Positions 48,638 to 60,000 of a stretch of DNA of 64,000 nucleotides are shown here, in pieces. Origin of the DNA: Nemopilema nomurai (taxonomy: Eukaryota > Cnidaria > Scyphozoa > Rhizostomeae > Rhizostomatidae); assembly GCA_003864495.1 (NCBI GenBank), contig ML133496.1, positions 2,323,631-2,387,630 of the forward strand. Direction: 5' to 3'. Under the pieces are notes generated by a model. That model saw nothing but the letters and a program-made list of their open reading frames with translations. It made no database searches and was not told where the DNA came from. The translations under genes were made by a program, and so were the position numbers. Within the stretch, counting starts at the first letter, position 1. Each line of letters opens with the position of its first letter.

Positions 48638-50152
48638 ATGGGGATGCAGTGTCGCTTTGTCACCATTTCGTTGTTCCTGATCATGTACTTGGGGATCAGC
48701 TCGTATTTTGCAAGCAAATTTGTTTATCGTACCAGAGAGCGAGCTCTTCAGCTTGAAGGGAACAGGACTGCCAGATCGTATCTAGAGAATCTAATCGACT
48801 ACACGAGCAATGGAAGCGCGATTATATCAAAATATTTGAAATACGAAATGATGTTAGAATTAAAACGATTTTTAGAGGTAGATTCTTCTTATTTCAGCCT
48901 AGGTGATAAATATACAATGAATTTTAATGCATCGGATGGTGCAAGATCTAACATAACAGACAAAGATTTGTTTGTGGCCATTAGCTCACGAGTTTCAGGG
49001 AAGGATCAAACAACAGATGTATGCAAATCGCTTGTATCTGGGAATGACAAGTTCCGCTGGAGGGCCATGCAGAAAATAAAGTCACAGCGAACTGAATTCT
49101 CCGCTATAAGCGATAAGAATCTGTCTATAATGTTCAATAATTGTGATACAATATCCAGCTTCTTAAAAGGAGATTTGTCATCCACTAAAAGACAAGAAAG
49201 GGCGATTGCCTTCTCGATTTTGCTTACTAAACCAGGACACCAGACTCTCCAGCTTCTAAAAGCAGTCTACAGCCCAACGAACGTCTACTGCTTACACGTA
49301 CACAGTGGTGCGACGAAACGATACTTTAAGTTGATAAAAAGCATCTCCAATTGTGTTGGAAATATCTTTCTATCGCCGAAGCGTTTCAGAATAACTCTAG
49401 CTACGTTCGAACGGGTCCAAGCCCATCTTTCATGCTTTCAAACATTGTTGAACGCAACTATACCGTGGAGATATTTGATAACTCTTACCGGCTCCGTTTT
49501 CCCTTTGCGCAACAACACGTTCATTGCGGAATACTTGGAAAAGAGGCATTATAAAAATGGTCTTACTTTTCTTGATCGAAATCGAGACAGCTTTGTAAGA
49601 CGAACAAAATACGTCCACGAATTAGTAAAACACCCTGCTGGATATGAAATCTTTTCCCGGACAAAAAGGCGGAAAAGACATCCGCCGGGGAATATCACTT
49701 TATTTCGCAGCGATGGCGCCTTCATAGCGACAAGAGAATTCGTTGAATTCATCTTCAGCTCTAACGTTGCTCGGAAGCTGTTTAAGTGGTCGAGGAATAC
49801 GAAAAGCCCTGAAGAATTCTACTGGGCAACATTAGACCGGCTGCCAGGAACACCAGGCGGTACGCCGTATCGGCCCGGAGATGAGTACCCAGAAAGTCCA
49901 TCGACTGGGGAGGAGGATGTCTTGCTTTCCAATGAAAATGACTTAATTGCGAAGCTTTGGAAAGGCCAGCATATGCGGAGATGCGGAGGCGTATATACTG
50001 GAAATATGTGTGTTTATAATTACAGGGACCTGAGGTGGCTAATTGGACAAGACTACCTTTTTGCTGATGCGTTTGATTTGAAAATTGACTTCGTTGCTAT
50101 CAGTTGTTTGTACAGAAATTTACAGAAACCATTGATTCGTGACTACTATTAA
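48638..50152 (+). CDS. Core-2/I-branching beta-1,6-N-acetylglucosaminyltransferase-like enzyme
   Basis: This is a Golgi type II membrane enzyme of CAZy family GT14, 504 residues in a single exon. Family members transfer GlcNAc in beta-1,6 linkage from UDP-GlcNAc to mucin O-glycans or polylactosamine. Residues 7-29 form a signal anchor (RFVTISLFLIMYLGISSYF), followed by a stem with N-glycosylation sequons (GNRT, FNAS, RSNIT). The branch domain runs from about 188 (RQERAIAFSILLTKPGHQTL) through NVYCLHVHSGATKRYF and WRYLITLTGSVFPLRNN. The catalytic-Glu region SPEEFYWATLDRLPGTPG (~390) and the C-terminal CGGVYTGNMCVYNYRDLRWL both follow GCNT1. An in-frame TAG 24 nt upstream supports the start. 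Acceptor specificity cannot be told. Intronless GCNT genes are common in invertebrates. Confidence 0.93.
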   Translation: MGMQCRFVTISLFLIMYLGISSYFASKFVYRTRERALQLEGNRTARSYLENLIDYTSNGSAIISKYLKYEMMLELKRFLEVDSSYFSLGDKYTMNFNASDGARSNITDKDLFVAISSRVSGKDQTTDVCKSLVSGNDKFRWRAMQKIKSQRTEFSAISDKNLSIMFNNCDTISSFLKGDLSSTKRQERAIAFSILLTKPGHQTLQLLKAVYSPTNVYCLHVHSGATKRYFKLIKSISNCVGNIFLSPKRFRITLATFERVQAHLSCFQTLLNATIPWRYLITLTGSVFPLRNNTFIAEYLEKRHYKNGLTFLDRNRDSFVRRTKYVHELVKHPAGYEIFSRTKRRKRHPPGNITLFRSDGAFIATREFVEFIFSSNVARKLFKWSRNTKSPEEFYWATLDRLPGTPGGTPYRPGDEYPESPSTGEEDVLLSNENDLIAKLWKGQHMRRCGGVYTGNMCVYNYRDLRWLIGQDYLFADAFDLKIDFVAISCLYRNLQKPLIRDYY

Positions 50153-50305
50153 ATAATATTTATTACATCTTTACTCTAGCTATTTTATAGACTGAGTTCA
50201 CTATTTAATCAACTTAATCGTTTGTAAAACTTGTCCCTCAAGCCGTGGTGCTATTTTTGACTTTTCCCCCTATGTAACTTTTCGATGAAATTTTGGAAAT
50301 ACAAG

Positions 50306-50311
50306 AATAAA
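50306..50311 (+). terminator. Polyadenylation signal for the GCNT-like gene
   Basis: AATAAA lies 154 bp after the TAA at 50150-50152. Confidence 0.45.
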
Positions 50312-51716
50312 CTTCTTTAGGCTGTAACCTGCTCCTGGCTAATGATTGGATATTCTCTGCAAAGAAGTAGAAACACGCTATCGTGCAAAGTTTTTCTAGG
50401 CCTTGGTAGCCTTCATTTCGCATTGGTACTTTACATCCCTTGGCTACGGTCTTGAGTGAAACTCTGATCAAAAGTGCTCATTAAGTGATGCTTTAACAAC
50501 CGAACGAGCAGGACGCCTGATGAAGCAAATCTATCTGACGCACTTTATTTTAAGGGAGCATTCAATTATAATTGATAAAATTTATGTTTTCTGGGAAACA
50601 TAATAGATTGCTTCTGCAGCTTTTCGACACTGAATGTGTTGGCAAGTGAAGTAGGAATCATTCTACATTGTCTTAAATTATTTGGACGCATGAACCAGGG
50701 CTTTCACGTTTGGAAACTGACAGGCACGTGATCAACGCATGGCGTGCGGGAGTTATTTTTAAGCTGAAATTTTATATTTTCAATGAAGAAAATTAACCGT
50801 TTGCTAAACATATCTAAGTTCAAGCTCAAAGAGGCCAAATGTCTCGAATTCATCATGAACTTCTGACCACGAGTCACTTGTCAATAGAGATTCCAGTTCA
50901 TCTTTATATTATTTGGTTCTTTTTTGAATGCATGTTTTCATTCTACGTTTCGATATCAGGTACAAATCCACAGCTTTCTCGACACTTTTTCCGTATTTTT
51001 TCTCAAAAGAAAATTCTTGCCATAAACGATCAAATTATTGTTGAAGGTATTGTACGACATACAGAAACGCTTGTTAAAGCGTGTTGCCGACGGTGCTAAA
51101 GATTCTTTCAACCTTCAAATTTGAGCCATAAATTGACCGAACCAGGCTTGGCATGTTGGTTCAGAAAGGTTCAGAAATTCGTCGCAGCAATGCGATAGAA
51201 CGAATTTATGTTTCATAAAGAAGTTTCTCAAGGGGATTACCAACATTAAGTGATTGTCAGTATGCCAATGGCAATCTATAGCGGAATAATTGCATGCGCC
51301 ACTAACCGCTCAAAGCAGTATGCTCTGCATGAAGCATGACATCTTGTTGGTTTAGATTATACTTTTCTTAGTTTTTCAAATCTCTTGGTAACATAACACA
51401 GTCTTCCAATTGTACCCCAAACCAGCCCTCTGGTGTCCCAAATTGTTAAAAGTAAATGTTATTTGCTCAGCCCTGGAAACCAGCCAAAGGGGGGTTTTAG
51501 GCTTGAACGTTTTGTTTGAAACATATTCTTGAAAATGAGATGAAATTTAAAGCAACTATAGACTAAAATGAAAGCAACTATAGAGTGTATGGATCTTCTT
51601 TACTTGATTTATCTTATGTCCGATAAACATAATATTTGGTCTTCACATAGAAAATTGATTTAGCAGGAAGTGTGGATCATGATACAGAAATCAGGATTTT
51701 TTCCCTCTTTAATGTT

Positions 51717-51780
51717 AATTAGCTCAGTTGGTAGAGCATGATGTACAAAATTAGGGTCGTGAGTTTGGGCCTCAGCTCAG
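51717..51780 (+). pseudogene. tRNA-Lys-like relic or tRNA-derived SINE head
   Basis: TTAGCTCAGTTGGTAGAGCA is a near-perfect D-arm with A box. It is followed after a degenerate anticodon arm by AGGGTCGTGAGTTTGGGCCT, which resembles the variable loop and T-arm (B box GTTCGANNC decayed to GTTTGGGCC). The pattern matches tRNA-Lys most closely. The acceptor stem ends do not pair and no lysine anticodon remains in a proper loop, so it is not a functional tRNA. Confidence 0.6.
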
Positions 51781-52131
51781 ATCAATTATTTTCCACATTC
51801 TCTACTTTAAGTAAATTAGTTGTGATGCAAACATTTAAGTGTGGTTATATCAGATGGTATTATTGCATCACACAGCTGCTACAAAATACTTTGCAATTTT
51901 AATCATCATGGGCAATTATCTAATTGCATGTCAAAGAAGATCCCGCTCAAATTGATCTTTCCTTGACAAACATTGGTGAAACTGAAGATACTGCGAGAAC
52001 AGGGGACAGATCAACACATCAACATTGGTTTACCCTTGTTGTTTGAGCATCACACTTAATGATAAGAACAAATTTCAGTATCAGGTAAATGCAAATTCCA
52101 TATTGAAAATAAATTTCTATAAATCCATTCA

Positions 52132-52137
52132 TTTATT
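52132..52137 (-). terminator. Polyadenylation signal for TRIP4 (minus strand)
   Basis: TTTATT on the plus strand reads AATAAA on the minus strand, eight bases after the TGA. This is close, implying a very short 3' UTR. More distal signals may be used instead. Confidence 0.3.
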
Positions 52138-52144
52138 TAAAATA

Positions 52145-53854
52145 TCATTGATTCATTATTGTGCTTTTTGCTAATTTATGTATTTGTGGATCTAGCTTCC
52201 AAATCTTATGTTTACCTTTAACTGGTACCTTTATAAGTAGTTCGATGGCATTCTCACAAATGAAGACAAACTCTGATCCAGATTCGGTGGTGTCCCCATC
52301 CATCTTCTGGTACTCTTCTTGGCCAACACAGTCAGTAACGTCTACACAACCTAAAAGTGCTCCTGAGGGGTAATTCTCTGGAAATTCAACAGAAAACCCA
52401 AATAATGAAATGTACTGTTCCTCTACCATCTTAATTTGGTCTCTATCTGGAGACTTGGCTGTTGATGCAATCCAGAGCCTCCCTCTATGGGCAGTATACC
52501 ATGATCTGCCTTCCACTGTCTTTATACCCATCACTAATAGACTGGCCCATGGCTGATGCATGCTCAAGCAAAGGCCTTTGTCACTTATCTTCTGAATTTC
52601 ATCATCTTGTATTCTAAGCGAACTTCTAGCACTTTTGGTGGAAATGGACTGGTCTTTGATGATGCTTCCAGAAGATTCTTTCCCTGCCCCAGTAAAAACA
52701 GGAGCTGCAGTTTTCAGCCTAGGATCAGTGTTATTGATTGGCCTAGGAACATCACTTGCCTTTGTTTCATGAACATCTGTCATCTCAAAATCATCATCAG
52801 GTGGAAAGTAGCTGTTCATAGAACAATCTTCTTTCACTTCTCTTCCAGCAAAGTCTAGCACATATCTCCTGTCTAAGCGTGACTTGTGTTTATCGTTGGC
52901 CAACTCCTCTTCCTTCTTTCTTGCCTTTTGCCTCTGGCTCTTTGACAACCATTTGCTGTCAGCTGAGTAATAATCGGCCTGGTCATCAATGACATTCGTT
53001 CTTCTGGCACTTGTTCGATCAAACTCAACTAGCTTGTCTCTTAGCCTTTTAGCTTCCTCCAAATCTGCTTGCCTTTTTTCTAGTGATTTAGTCATCAATT
53101 TTTCGTATAACTTCTCACTAGCCCTGGAGTTCCTTGCTAAAATTTCCTGTTCTTCACCAGTGCACACCAAATTCCCACAGAAATGGCAAGGACCAGACCC
53201 TTCCTGCTCACAGACTATTTTACCACATTCCAAACAGTTTGAAATCAACTTATGTTTTTGGCCAGCACATTCACATCCATGTTTACCAGGCACCACCATC
53301 ACCTCCCCAGCACGGCTTTTTCCTTCTGAAGTGTACAAAGATACAAACTTTTGAGACTTCTTCTTTGACTTATTACTAACTTCTTTCTTCCTAACACCAT
53401 TAAGAGCTTCTGGTTTAGCACTATAAATTTGTTCCCTCTGAAAACTTTGCTCAACCAGGTCTTTTTCTTTGTATGGCACTGTAAGTGCATTGTCAGATAT
53501 TACCATCTTTGATATCTCCCTGGTTTTGGCTTTCACATGGTTTGTTACAGAATCTTGGGAAACTTTCTTCTTTGCCCCCGATGTCATCTTTTGGAAAGAG
53601 AAAAGTTCGTTTCCTGACAGGTCGCTATTAAAACCTGGCAGGATAGCAGGTTTCCAAAGTTTCAAACATCTTCTTATAGCAGCGAGGTTATTATTGTATT
53701 CAGTTCCTAAAACATCTTTTAAATATACATCTAAATCTCTCTCACTTTGAAATGTTTTTGCATATTGAATTATCTCGTCTCTCGGCGGAACTTTCAAAAG
53801 GAAAGCCAGCTCGTCCGTAAAGGCATCTTCCTCCATATTGAAACTGGATTGCAT
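52145..53854 (-). CDS. TRIP4: Activating signal cointegrator 1 (ASC-1)
   Basis: TRIP4 is the zinc-finger subunit of the ASC-1 complex, a nuclear receptor coactivator that also helps split collided ribosomes. The frame is single-exon, 569 residues, against about 581 in human. The N-terminal region (EIIQYAKTFQSERDLDVYL) resembles the human start. The C2HC5 zinc finger (~residues 193-236) has all expected Cys/His: CECAGQKHKLISNCLECG, then VCEQEGSGPCHFCGNLVC. A Lys/Arg/Glu-rich helical middle follows. The C-terminal ASCH domain (~427-545) shows LCLSMHQPWASLLVMGIKTV, EGRSWYTAHRGRLWIAST and YPSGALLGCVDVTDCV. ATG at 53854 is chosen; a second Met lies seven codons inside, before EEDAFTDEL. No damage is seen. 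Confidence 0.96.
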   Translation of the reverse strand: MQSSFNMEEDAFTDELAFLLKVPPRDEIIQYAKTFQSERDLDVYLKDVLGTEYNNNLAAIRRCLKLWKPAILPGFNSDLSGNELFSFQKMTSGAKKKVSQDSVTNHVKAKTREISKMVISDNALTVPYKEKDLVEQSFQREQIYSAKPEALNGVRKKEVSNKSKKKSQKFVSLYTSEGKSRAGEVMVVPGKHGCECAGQKHKLISNCLECGKIVCEQEGSGPCHFCGNLVCTGEEQEILARNSRASEKLYEKLMTKSLEKRQADLEEAKRLRDKLVEFDRTSARRTNVIDDQADYYSADSKWLSKSQRQKARKKEEELANDKHKSRLDRRYVLDFAGREVKEDCSMNSYFPPDDDFEMTDVHETKASDVPRPINNTDPRLKTAAPVFTGAGKESSGSIIKDQSISTKSARSSLRIQDDEIQKISDKGLCLSMHQPWASLLVMGIKTVEGRSWYTAHRGRLWIASTAKSPDRDQIKMVEEQYISLFGFSVEFPENYPSGALLGCVDVTDCVGQEEYQKMDGDTTESGSEFVFICENAIELLIKVPVKGKHKIWKLDPQIHKLAKSTIMNQ

Positions 53855-54010
53855 CACGAGAACACAGGGAAGCTGGAAGTCTTTTGCTCACAGCCTCAGT
53901 TTGACTCTAGCCTCTCCTTATTCATACCCATTCAGTTTCTTTGGAGACAGTTTGCATTACTGCTGGTTGTTGCTTGCATCCTATGAATATATTTTGATTC
54001 AGTGAAAACC
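53855..54010. promoter_or_regulatory. Bidirectional TRIP4/CEP41 promoter
   Basis: Only 156 bp separate the start codons of divergently transcribed TRIP4 (minus) and CEP41 (plus), so both 5' UTRs and core promoters must lie here or overlap the coding starts. No TATA box at a useful spacing and no CpG island are evident. A GTTGCT half site near 53966 could be half of an RFX X-box, which often controls ciliary genes, but the second half is not convincing. Confidence 0.7.
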
Positions 54011-57000
54011 ATGGCGTCTAGCAACAAGACGAAGAAGCCACAAGATGTAAGTAATAAGTGTTTTAGTGTAATTTATAGGCTGACGGTGTTTGGGCATTAT
54101 GTTTCTTTCCGACACCCTGAAATTTTTTACAGGAGAAGGTGGTATCCGGCCGGGTTTCCAAGCACAAGATTTTATTCTTTTTCAGCAAGTTTCCTTTGCA
54201 ATGAAATTGGTAATTTTGTGGTCACATTAAGTGTAAAGAAGAGTAAAAGTTAAACCGCGTGAGGTCGTTCCTTTCATTGGGAGTGGAGATTGGTTTGGCT
54301 TTTGCATGGATAAACGATATTGTTGCGATTACAAAATTTCGTTATCTTAGGAGAAAAGTGTGTTCTTTAAAATATTAATGCATGCAACTATGAGTTAGGT
54401 GTAAAAGTCGCAGAAAAGCAGCTGTTTAATGTCAGAAACTAGCCCAGTACAAGTGATATACTGATACCACTTGGTTTATTTTTAGAAAAATTGACAGCAA
54501 CTTGGTTCAGATAAATTCTAATTGACAATATCAACATTGATGATCTAAACATAAAGAGAAAGCGGTTACTTGCAAGTGTCGTAAAAGACAGTAATGAGGC
54601 CTTGTGATATCTGCTAATGGTTCTGAGATCTGGAGCTGAGACAGATCTCTAAACTTTCCCTCAAGTTGTTAGGCATTTCATTTTCTTTTTCAAGTTAAAT
54701 TTAATCATTTTGTTTGGAAGCATAGTTGGTGCACTAATTTCTCAGTTTCCTAAGGAAAATGTAAACAGTGCTATTATATGAAAAGCTCTTTCCTAGCTAT
54801 CCATAAAGAATAGAATGGTAAATGTCTAACAAAAACATTTTGCATATTTTTGTATTATAAAGATCAAGCAAATTGAGAGGCTGTCATTCAACCTTTTCCT
54901 GTATCAAGGAAAGATCTTACCTTGACTGTTCAAAATGTGGCAAAATAAAATTTCATTTTTCTCATACTTAGGAGGCTTTGAGGTATTTGAAGGAGTCCTT
55001 GACATGATATGTGAGCAATTTTTTAGACACACAGGCATTTGAGTTGAAACAAATGTATACAACATTTTCTGCAGACTATCATTGAAATTTTAAGGTTTTT
55101 AAAAGGTTTTTTGTTTCCTTAAGAAATGTGCAACTAGTAATTAATCACAGCATCTTTTTAGTACTGCGCTTCAGGTAGAGAGTGTTAAGCCTCTGATTAA
55201 GAGTTGTGTTCAAGATTACCAGGAGTGGTTTAGCAATACTTGGTAGTGACATTGTGCTTGTGCTTTAAATGATAGGTTTTTGCTGATTGCCTATATGTTG
55301 CGCTCTTGGTTGAAAGATTAAAACCATTGTTTGTTTGTTTGTTTTTAAACCTCATGATGAACATATTGTCTTGCAGTATCTCAACAAGAAAATACCAGAA
55401 AATCCAAAGTACAAGGGTGTGAAAGCAACTGTTGACACAGGTAGATAAGGACTAAACATGTTTATCAATCACAGATGGTATGAGTTTCTATAGAGTTTTG
55501 ATAATTAGATATTGGCCTTTTGCAAATAATGAAATGAGAATGAGCAGTGGCTCCATGTTTGTTTAAGAAATCGATTCTTTGTTGAACAAATTCATCATTT
55601 TTTGGGCTCTGATCAGAACCAAAGTAGTAATTTTGAAAGTTGATAATGTTGATATTTGATTGTTATTTTATTTCAGGTGCCAGTGTAACAAAGTATTTGG
55701 AAAAGATAGATGATCTCAGGAAAAGTATGTCTCTTCTTCTTTGTTTGTTTAACAGTATGATTTAATATCATATGAAAGGATACTTGCTCTTGGTATATCA
55801 TTTACTCCTTCAGTTAAGCAACAACCTGAAGTGTTAGTATATTAAAGCATTGTGCACAACCCTCTAGTGCATAGAGATTCAATGAGCTTTACAGCTGACT
55901 AGACATTTTTAAGATATATAGACATGAAAATAAAAGTGGCTGAAGGAATTTAGCATCATCATAATTATTGTTCTTTCATGACTGATATCATTATAACTAT
56001 GCATCATCCTCATGCATATTTATCTATCATCGTGCATCATATTGATCATCGTGCATCATCATGCATCATCACCATGATCATTTTGATCATCACCATGATC
56101 ATCATGCATCATTTTGATCATCACCATGATCATCACCTAATCATCATTATCGTCAATTTTCAATTCTCAATCTGTTATATATATATATATATGTTTTTTG
56201 TAGATTATAGACTAAGAAAGGATGAAATTTTTAAACGAATGAAGCCATCCACATATGCACAACTAGTATGCTATTCTTACGTTAATATGAATTTAAGTTT
56301 TAGTAAATTCTTTTGACAATGGCACAAAGCTAGCTAATCCAAGAAGGGTTCTAATTTTGTTATTTATTAAGAGATTAGACAAATTGATGTTTATATAGAC
56401 CAATTGATGCAAGAAAAGGATCTGCTTTAAATTGTGGAAGATGTTGATGTTGCTGATTCTTCATCATCAAATTATTATCAGTTCTTATTAAATTGTTCTT
56501 TGAAATCTTATTTTTTGTGTCATAGTCTATCACAATCAAGGGACCTGAGAACTGAATATCATTCTCAATTATCTCAGAAATCATCTGTCTTTCTAATTAT
56601 TTCATAAGATCAGAGTAGAATCTGAAAAGTTGCTAAACGCCTGTCTTTGTTTGTAAATTTATTTGTAAATATATGTTTAAAGCTAGTAGAATTTCAAAAG
56701 TCTGCAAAACCTTTTATTGCTCTGTTTGTACAGGTTTTGCAAGTCGCTCAAGTGGTGACCATAGAGTTGGAAAGAGAAAGGCTATCGACAGGGCAAACTA
56801 TTAGAGGTGATGGTTCATTTATTTCTTCATTTAGGGAGGTTTATCAAAGAGATAAATTTTCATGTTTTGCTTTTTCATTTAGCAATGGTAGACATTTTGA
56901 GCCTTATTTTAGGGATCTCTATATGCTCCACCGTTTTCTTTGTCAGTTACAGAAGAAAGGAAATCCTTTCGGCTTCCTCTTTGACTCATATTAGGCACTG

Positions 57001-60000
57001 ATATTAAATCTGCTCAAGACTTCATTTAATTTGAGGCTGGTTGCTGTCATTCACTAACGATTTAAATAAGAAATTGATTTTGTTGTTGTTAGATTTTGAC
57101 GAAAATGATGAAATTCCACACCTTAACCTGGCTGACGAGGAGAAAAATAACAACCCACCAGATTCAAGCAGATCGACTTTGCAAAGGTGAGAGGTGCCTA
57201 TGTACTTATCAATAATAATACATGTTGGTCTAGAGAGCGGCGAAAGGTCATGGGGAACTAAGCAACCGCTTTGTTTGCTATTTAAAAGCTTTTTTAAAAG
57301 GTCTGCTTTTTGATGTTTTAATCTTGTCGTTTGCTTGAAACTTTTAAGCATTCAAACTTTAGTAGAGAATAGGATTAATCTGTAAGATTAAATGTCGCAT
57401 TTAGATATATGGTAGGTGCTTGGACCATAAATTCACCTTTTTGTGCCAGCCACTTACATATCGTAGATATAGTTATTGCCTTTAATGAAAAGGAACAAGA
57501 TGAGTTATGTAGCTTTTGAGGATTTTAATTATCTTTTATCAATAACCGTTAAATTTTGAGTATTCATTAAAAAATAAGAATGTTAATCCGTTTTGTGATT
57601 TTTTCTTGCAAAAATATCCAAAAGTGGCTTCAATTGATGGAGGAATTAATATCTATTAATAAGGTCGATTAATATCTACAGTATTTGCATTGTTTTCATC
57701 TTTGAGTTTCTAACCAGCTTTTTGGTATGAAAATCACGATAGTTGGGGATCAATTTTCAGTTGAACTTTTTCCCAATCATTATTCCTTTGAAACATGCGT
57801 CATCTTTCTGTATCTGTCGCAGCGTCATACGTGGTATAGGTGAGTTTGACATCAAGGACCCTGAGCAGGCGCGATCATACCCGACCCTCAACAGGGAGTC
57901 TGAAGCACCGGACGCAGCAAGCTTGCCTTATCTTTTGCTAGACGTTCGAGACAGAGATGACTATGATAAATGTCATATGATTGGAGGTGAGCACGTGATC
58001 GACTTCTATTTGATTTCATACGTAAAAATCTCCCATGCTCATCTCAAAAAGAGCTTTAGAAGGACCCTAAATATGATGCCTGAGAATTATTTTCCAAAAT
58101 TTCCTTTCTATATTCTTTGCTCCTATGCTCAAAGTATTTTGGCTTTTAAGCCAAAGAACCTTAACGAATCTATTTTTGTTTTTGATTTCATGTTTGTATG
58201 TGTGTACATCAGTTTGCAGGCTCTTGCCCGTTTTTAAAGAGAACTATGACCTTATTATTCTTCTATAATGCCAGTTAAATGCCAGTTAGTATGATGATAG
58301 TTAAATATACCTTTTTTTGTTTTAGCCAAGAGCTATCCTGCCCCAATGCTGTCACGGTCTGTTAATTACTTCACGAAAGAAATCCTCGAATTTGTATCCT
58401 CTGCCAGTCCGATTTTTACGGTTTTGAGAGAATGCTTTTGAGACAGTGCGTCATCTGTTTTTAGGCTTAATTGCATGAGACTATTTCATCAGCCAATAGT
58501 TTTTGAACCACTTAGGATGTGTTGTCTTTCTATACAAAAATAATGGTCGAAAATTGTATTGTTTCGATGCAATGTGGATAAATATACCCAAACAGCATGA
58601 ATCAATTATGAACGTTTCAATATTAAATATTCAAAATACGCGAAAGCGCATTCCATTCACGTAATTCTTATTGTATGGTGTATTATTGTATTATAACTAA
58701 ATCACATCGCGTTTTACTTCATACAAATAACTTTTTTTCATTAACTTCATACATTTTTTCTTAACGCTATGACAGAAAAATAAAACTGGTAAAATTATAG
58801 TAGTGTATGATGAAGATGAGCGAATAGCCACGAATGTAGCAACGATTTTTGTGCAACGGGATGTTGACAATGTCTTTCTGCTGTCTGGAGGTACGTACTT
58901 TTCTCTGTGCTTCTTCGTCTAAAGACTTCTTGTGCTTAGATGAAAAAGTGCTTTCGCAGTGCATATATTTGGCACCGACTTTGAAAGAGCAAGAAAATTT
59001 AAAAAAGCACATTGAAAAAATTAGGCAATAAGTAAACATTCATAGGGAAAATAAAATGTTGGAATGTACATCAAACTCGGAATATTTGGTTGTTCTGTGA
59101 ATCAGATTAGGATGAATTAAAATCTAAATGTAGAATGGATAACAGCAACGGTTTTTCGATTAAATCGAATTTCCACGTCCCCTTCACAGAAGTTTCTTGT
59201 AGTCGACCCACTTAAGTGCACTTAGAAGAGGGTGTGTTGACGTCAATTGTTACGTTAGTAGTTGTCACGAAGTGAAACATTCATCAATAATGCATCGAAA
59301 CCATGACTGATTGATTTCTATAATAAAAGCTATCTCCATTCGGTGAAATTTTTCGCTTTTACTCTGATGAAAAGCGAAAACTGCATGTCACGCAATCTCC
59401 AGCTCACAGTAGCATGGCGTGCCAAATAAAGAGCAGAACTTCAAGATGTCAGACAATATTTACGGCGTGTTACCAGACGTTTTATTATTTTACATCCAAG
59501 ACGATGCTAATTTGAGACTCGGCCCTTTTGCAATATGTTCACAGGACGATGAATACATAGTTGATAAATAGGTTTGACTCTCGCGTTGTCAAACATTCAT
59601 CAAGAATGCAACTTAATCATGATTGATGGATTGATTGACTGATTGATTGATTGATTGTAATGATTTCTCGGTCTTAACGTTTTTCGCCACGTTGGATATT
59701 TGTTTTATTGCATGTTGACTGTTTCCAGGAATGAAAGTGATTTCCAAGAAATTTCCTGGCTGCTTCACGACCGGACCTCTGCCCAGCTCGTGCCTTCCAA
59801 CGCCACCGCCGAACCGAAAAGCGAAACCAAAGTTAAAGAGCCCGGAACAAAACGAAGAGAAGCATCTCGAGTGGTTTACAAGCGAAAGTATCCTTCACAG
59901 AAATAAGACCTGCACTGATGTTAGGAGCCAATGTTTGGCATTAATTTAAATTGATGCTAATCAAAGTAGTTGAAGTTAAAGCGAGTTGTAGAATGATTTC

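Larger units (their letters stand above)
50153..52144. other. Intergenic spacer between convergent GCNT-like and TRIP4 genes
   Basis: Contains a polyA signal for the GCNT-like gene at 50306-50311, a tRNA-derived relic at 51717-51780 and a minus-strand AATAAA at 52132-52137 for TRIP4. No coding frame is supported. Confidence 0.6.

Noticed and set aside
55978..56316. 112-codon frame rich in His and Ile
   Set aside because: Its first half is the ATC/ATG microsatellite; only the CEP41 exon 4 part is coding.
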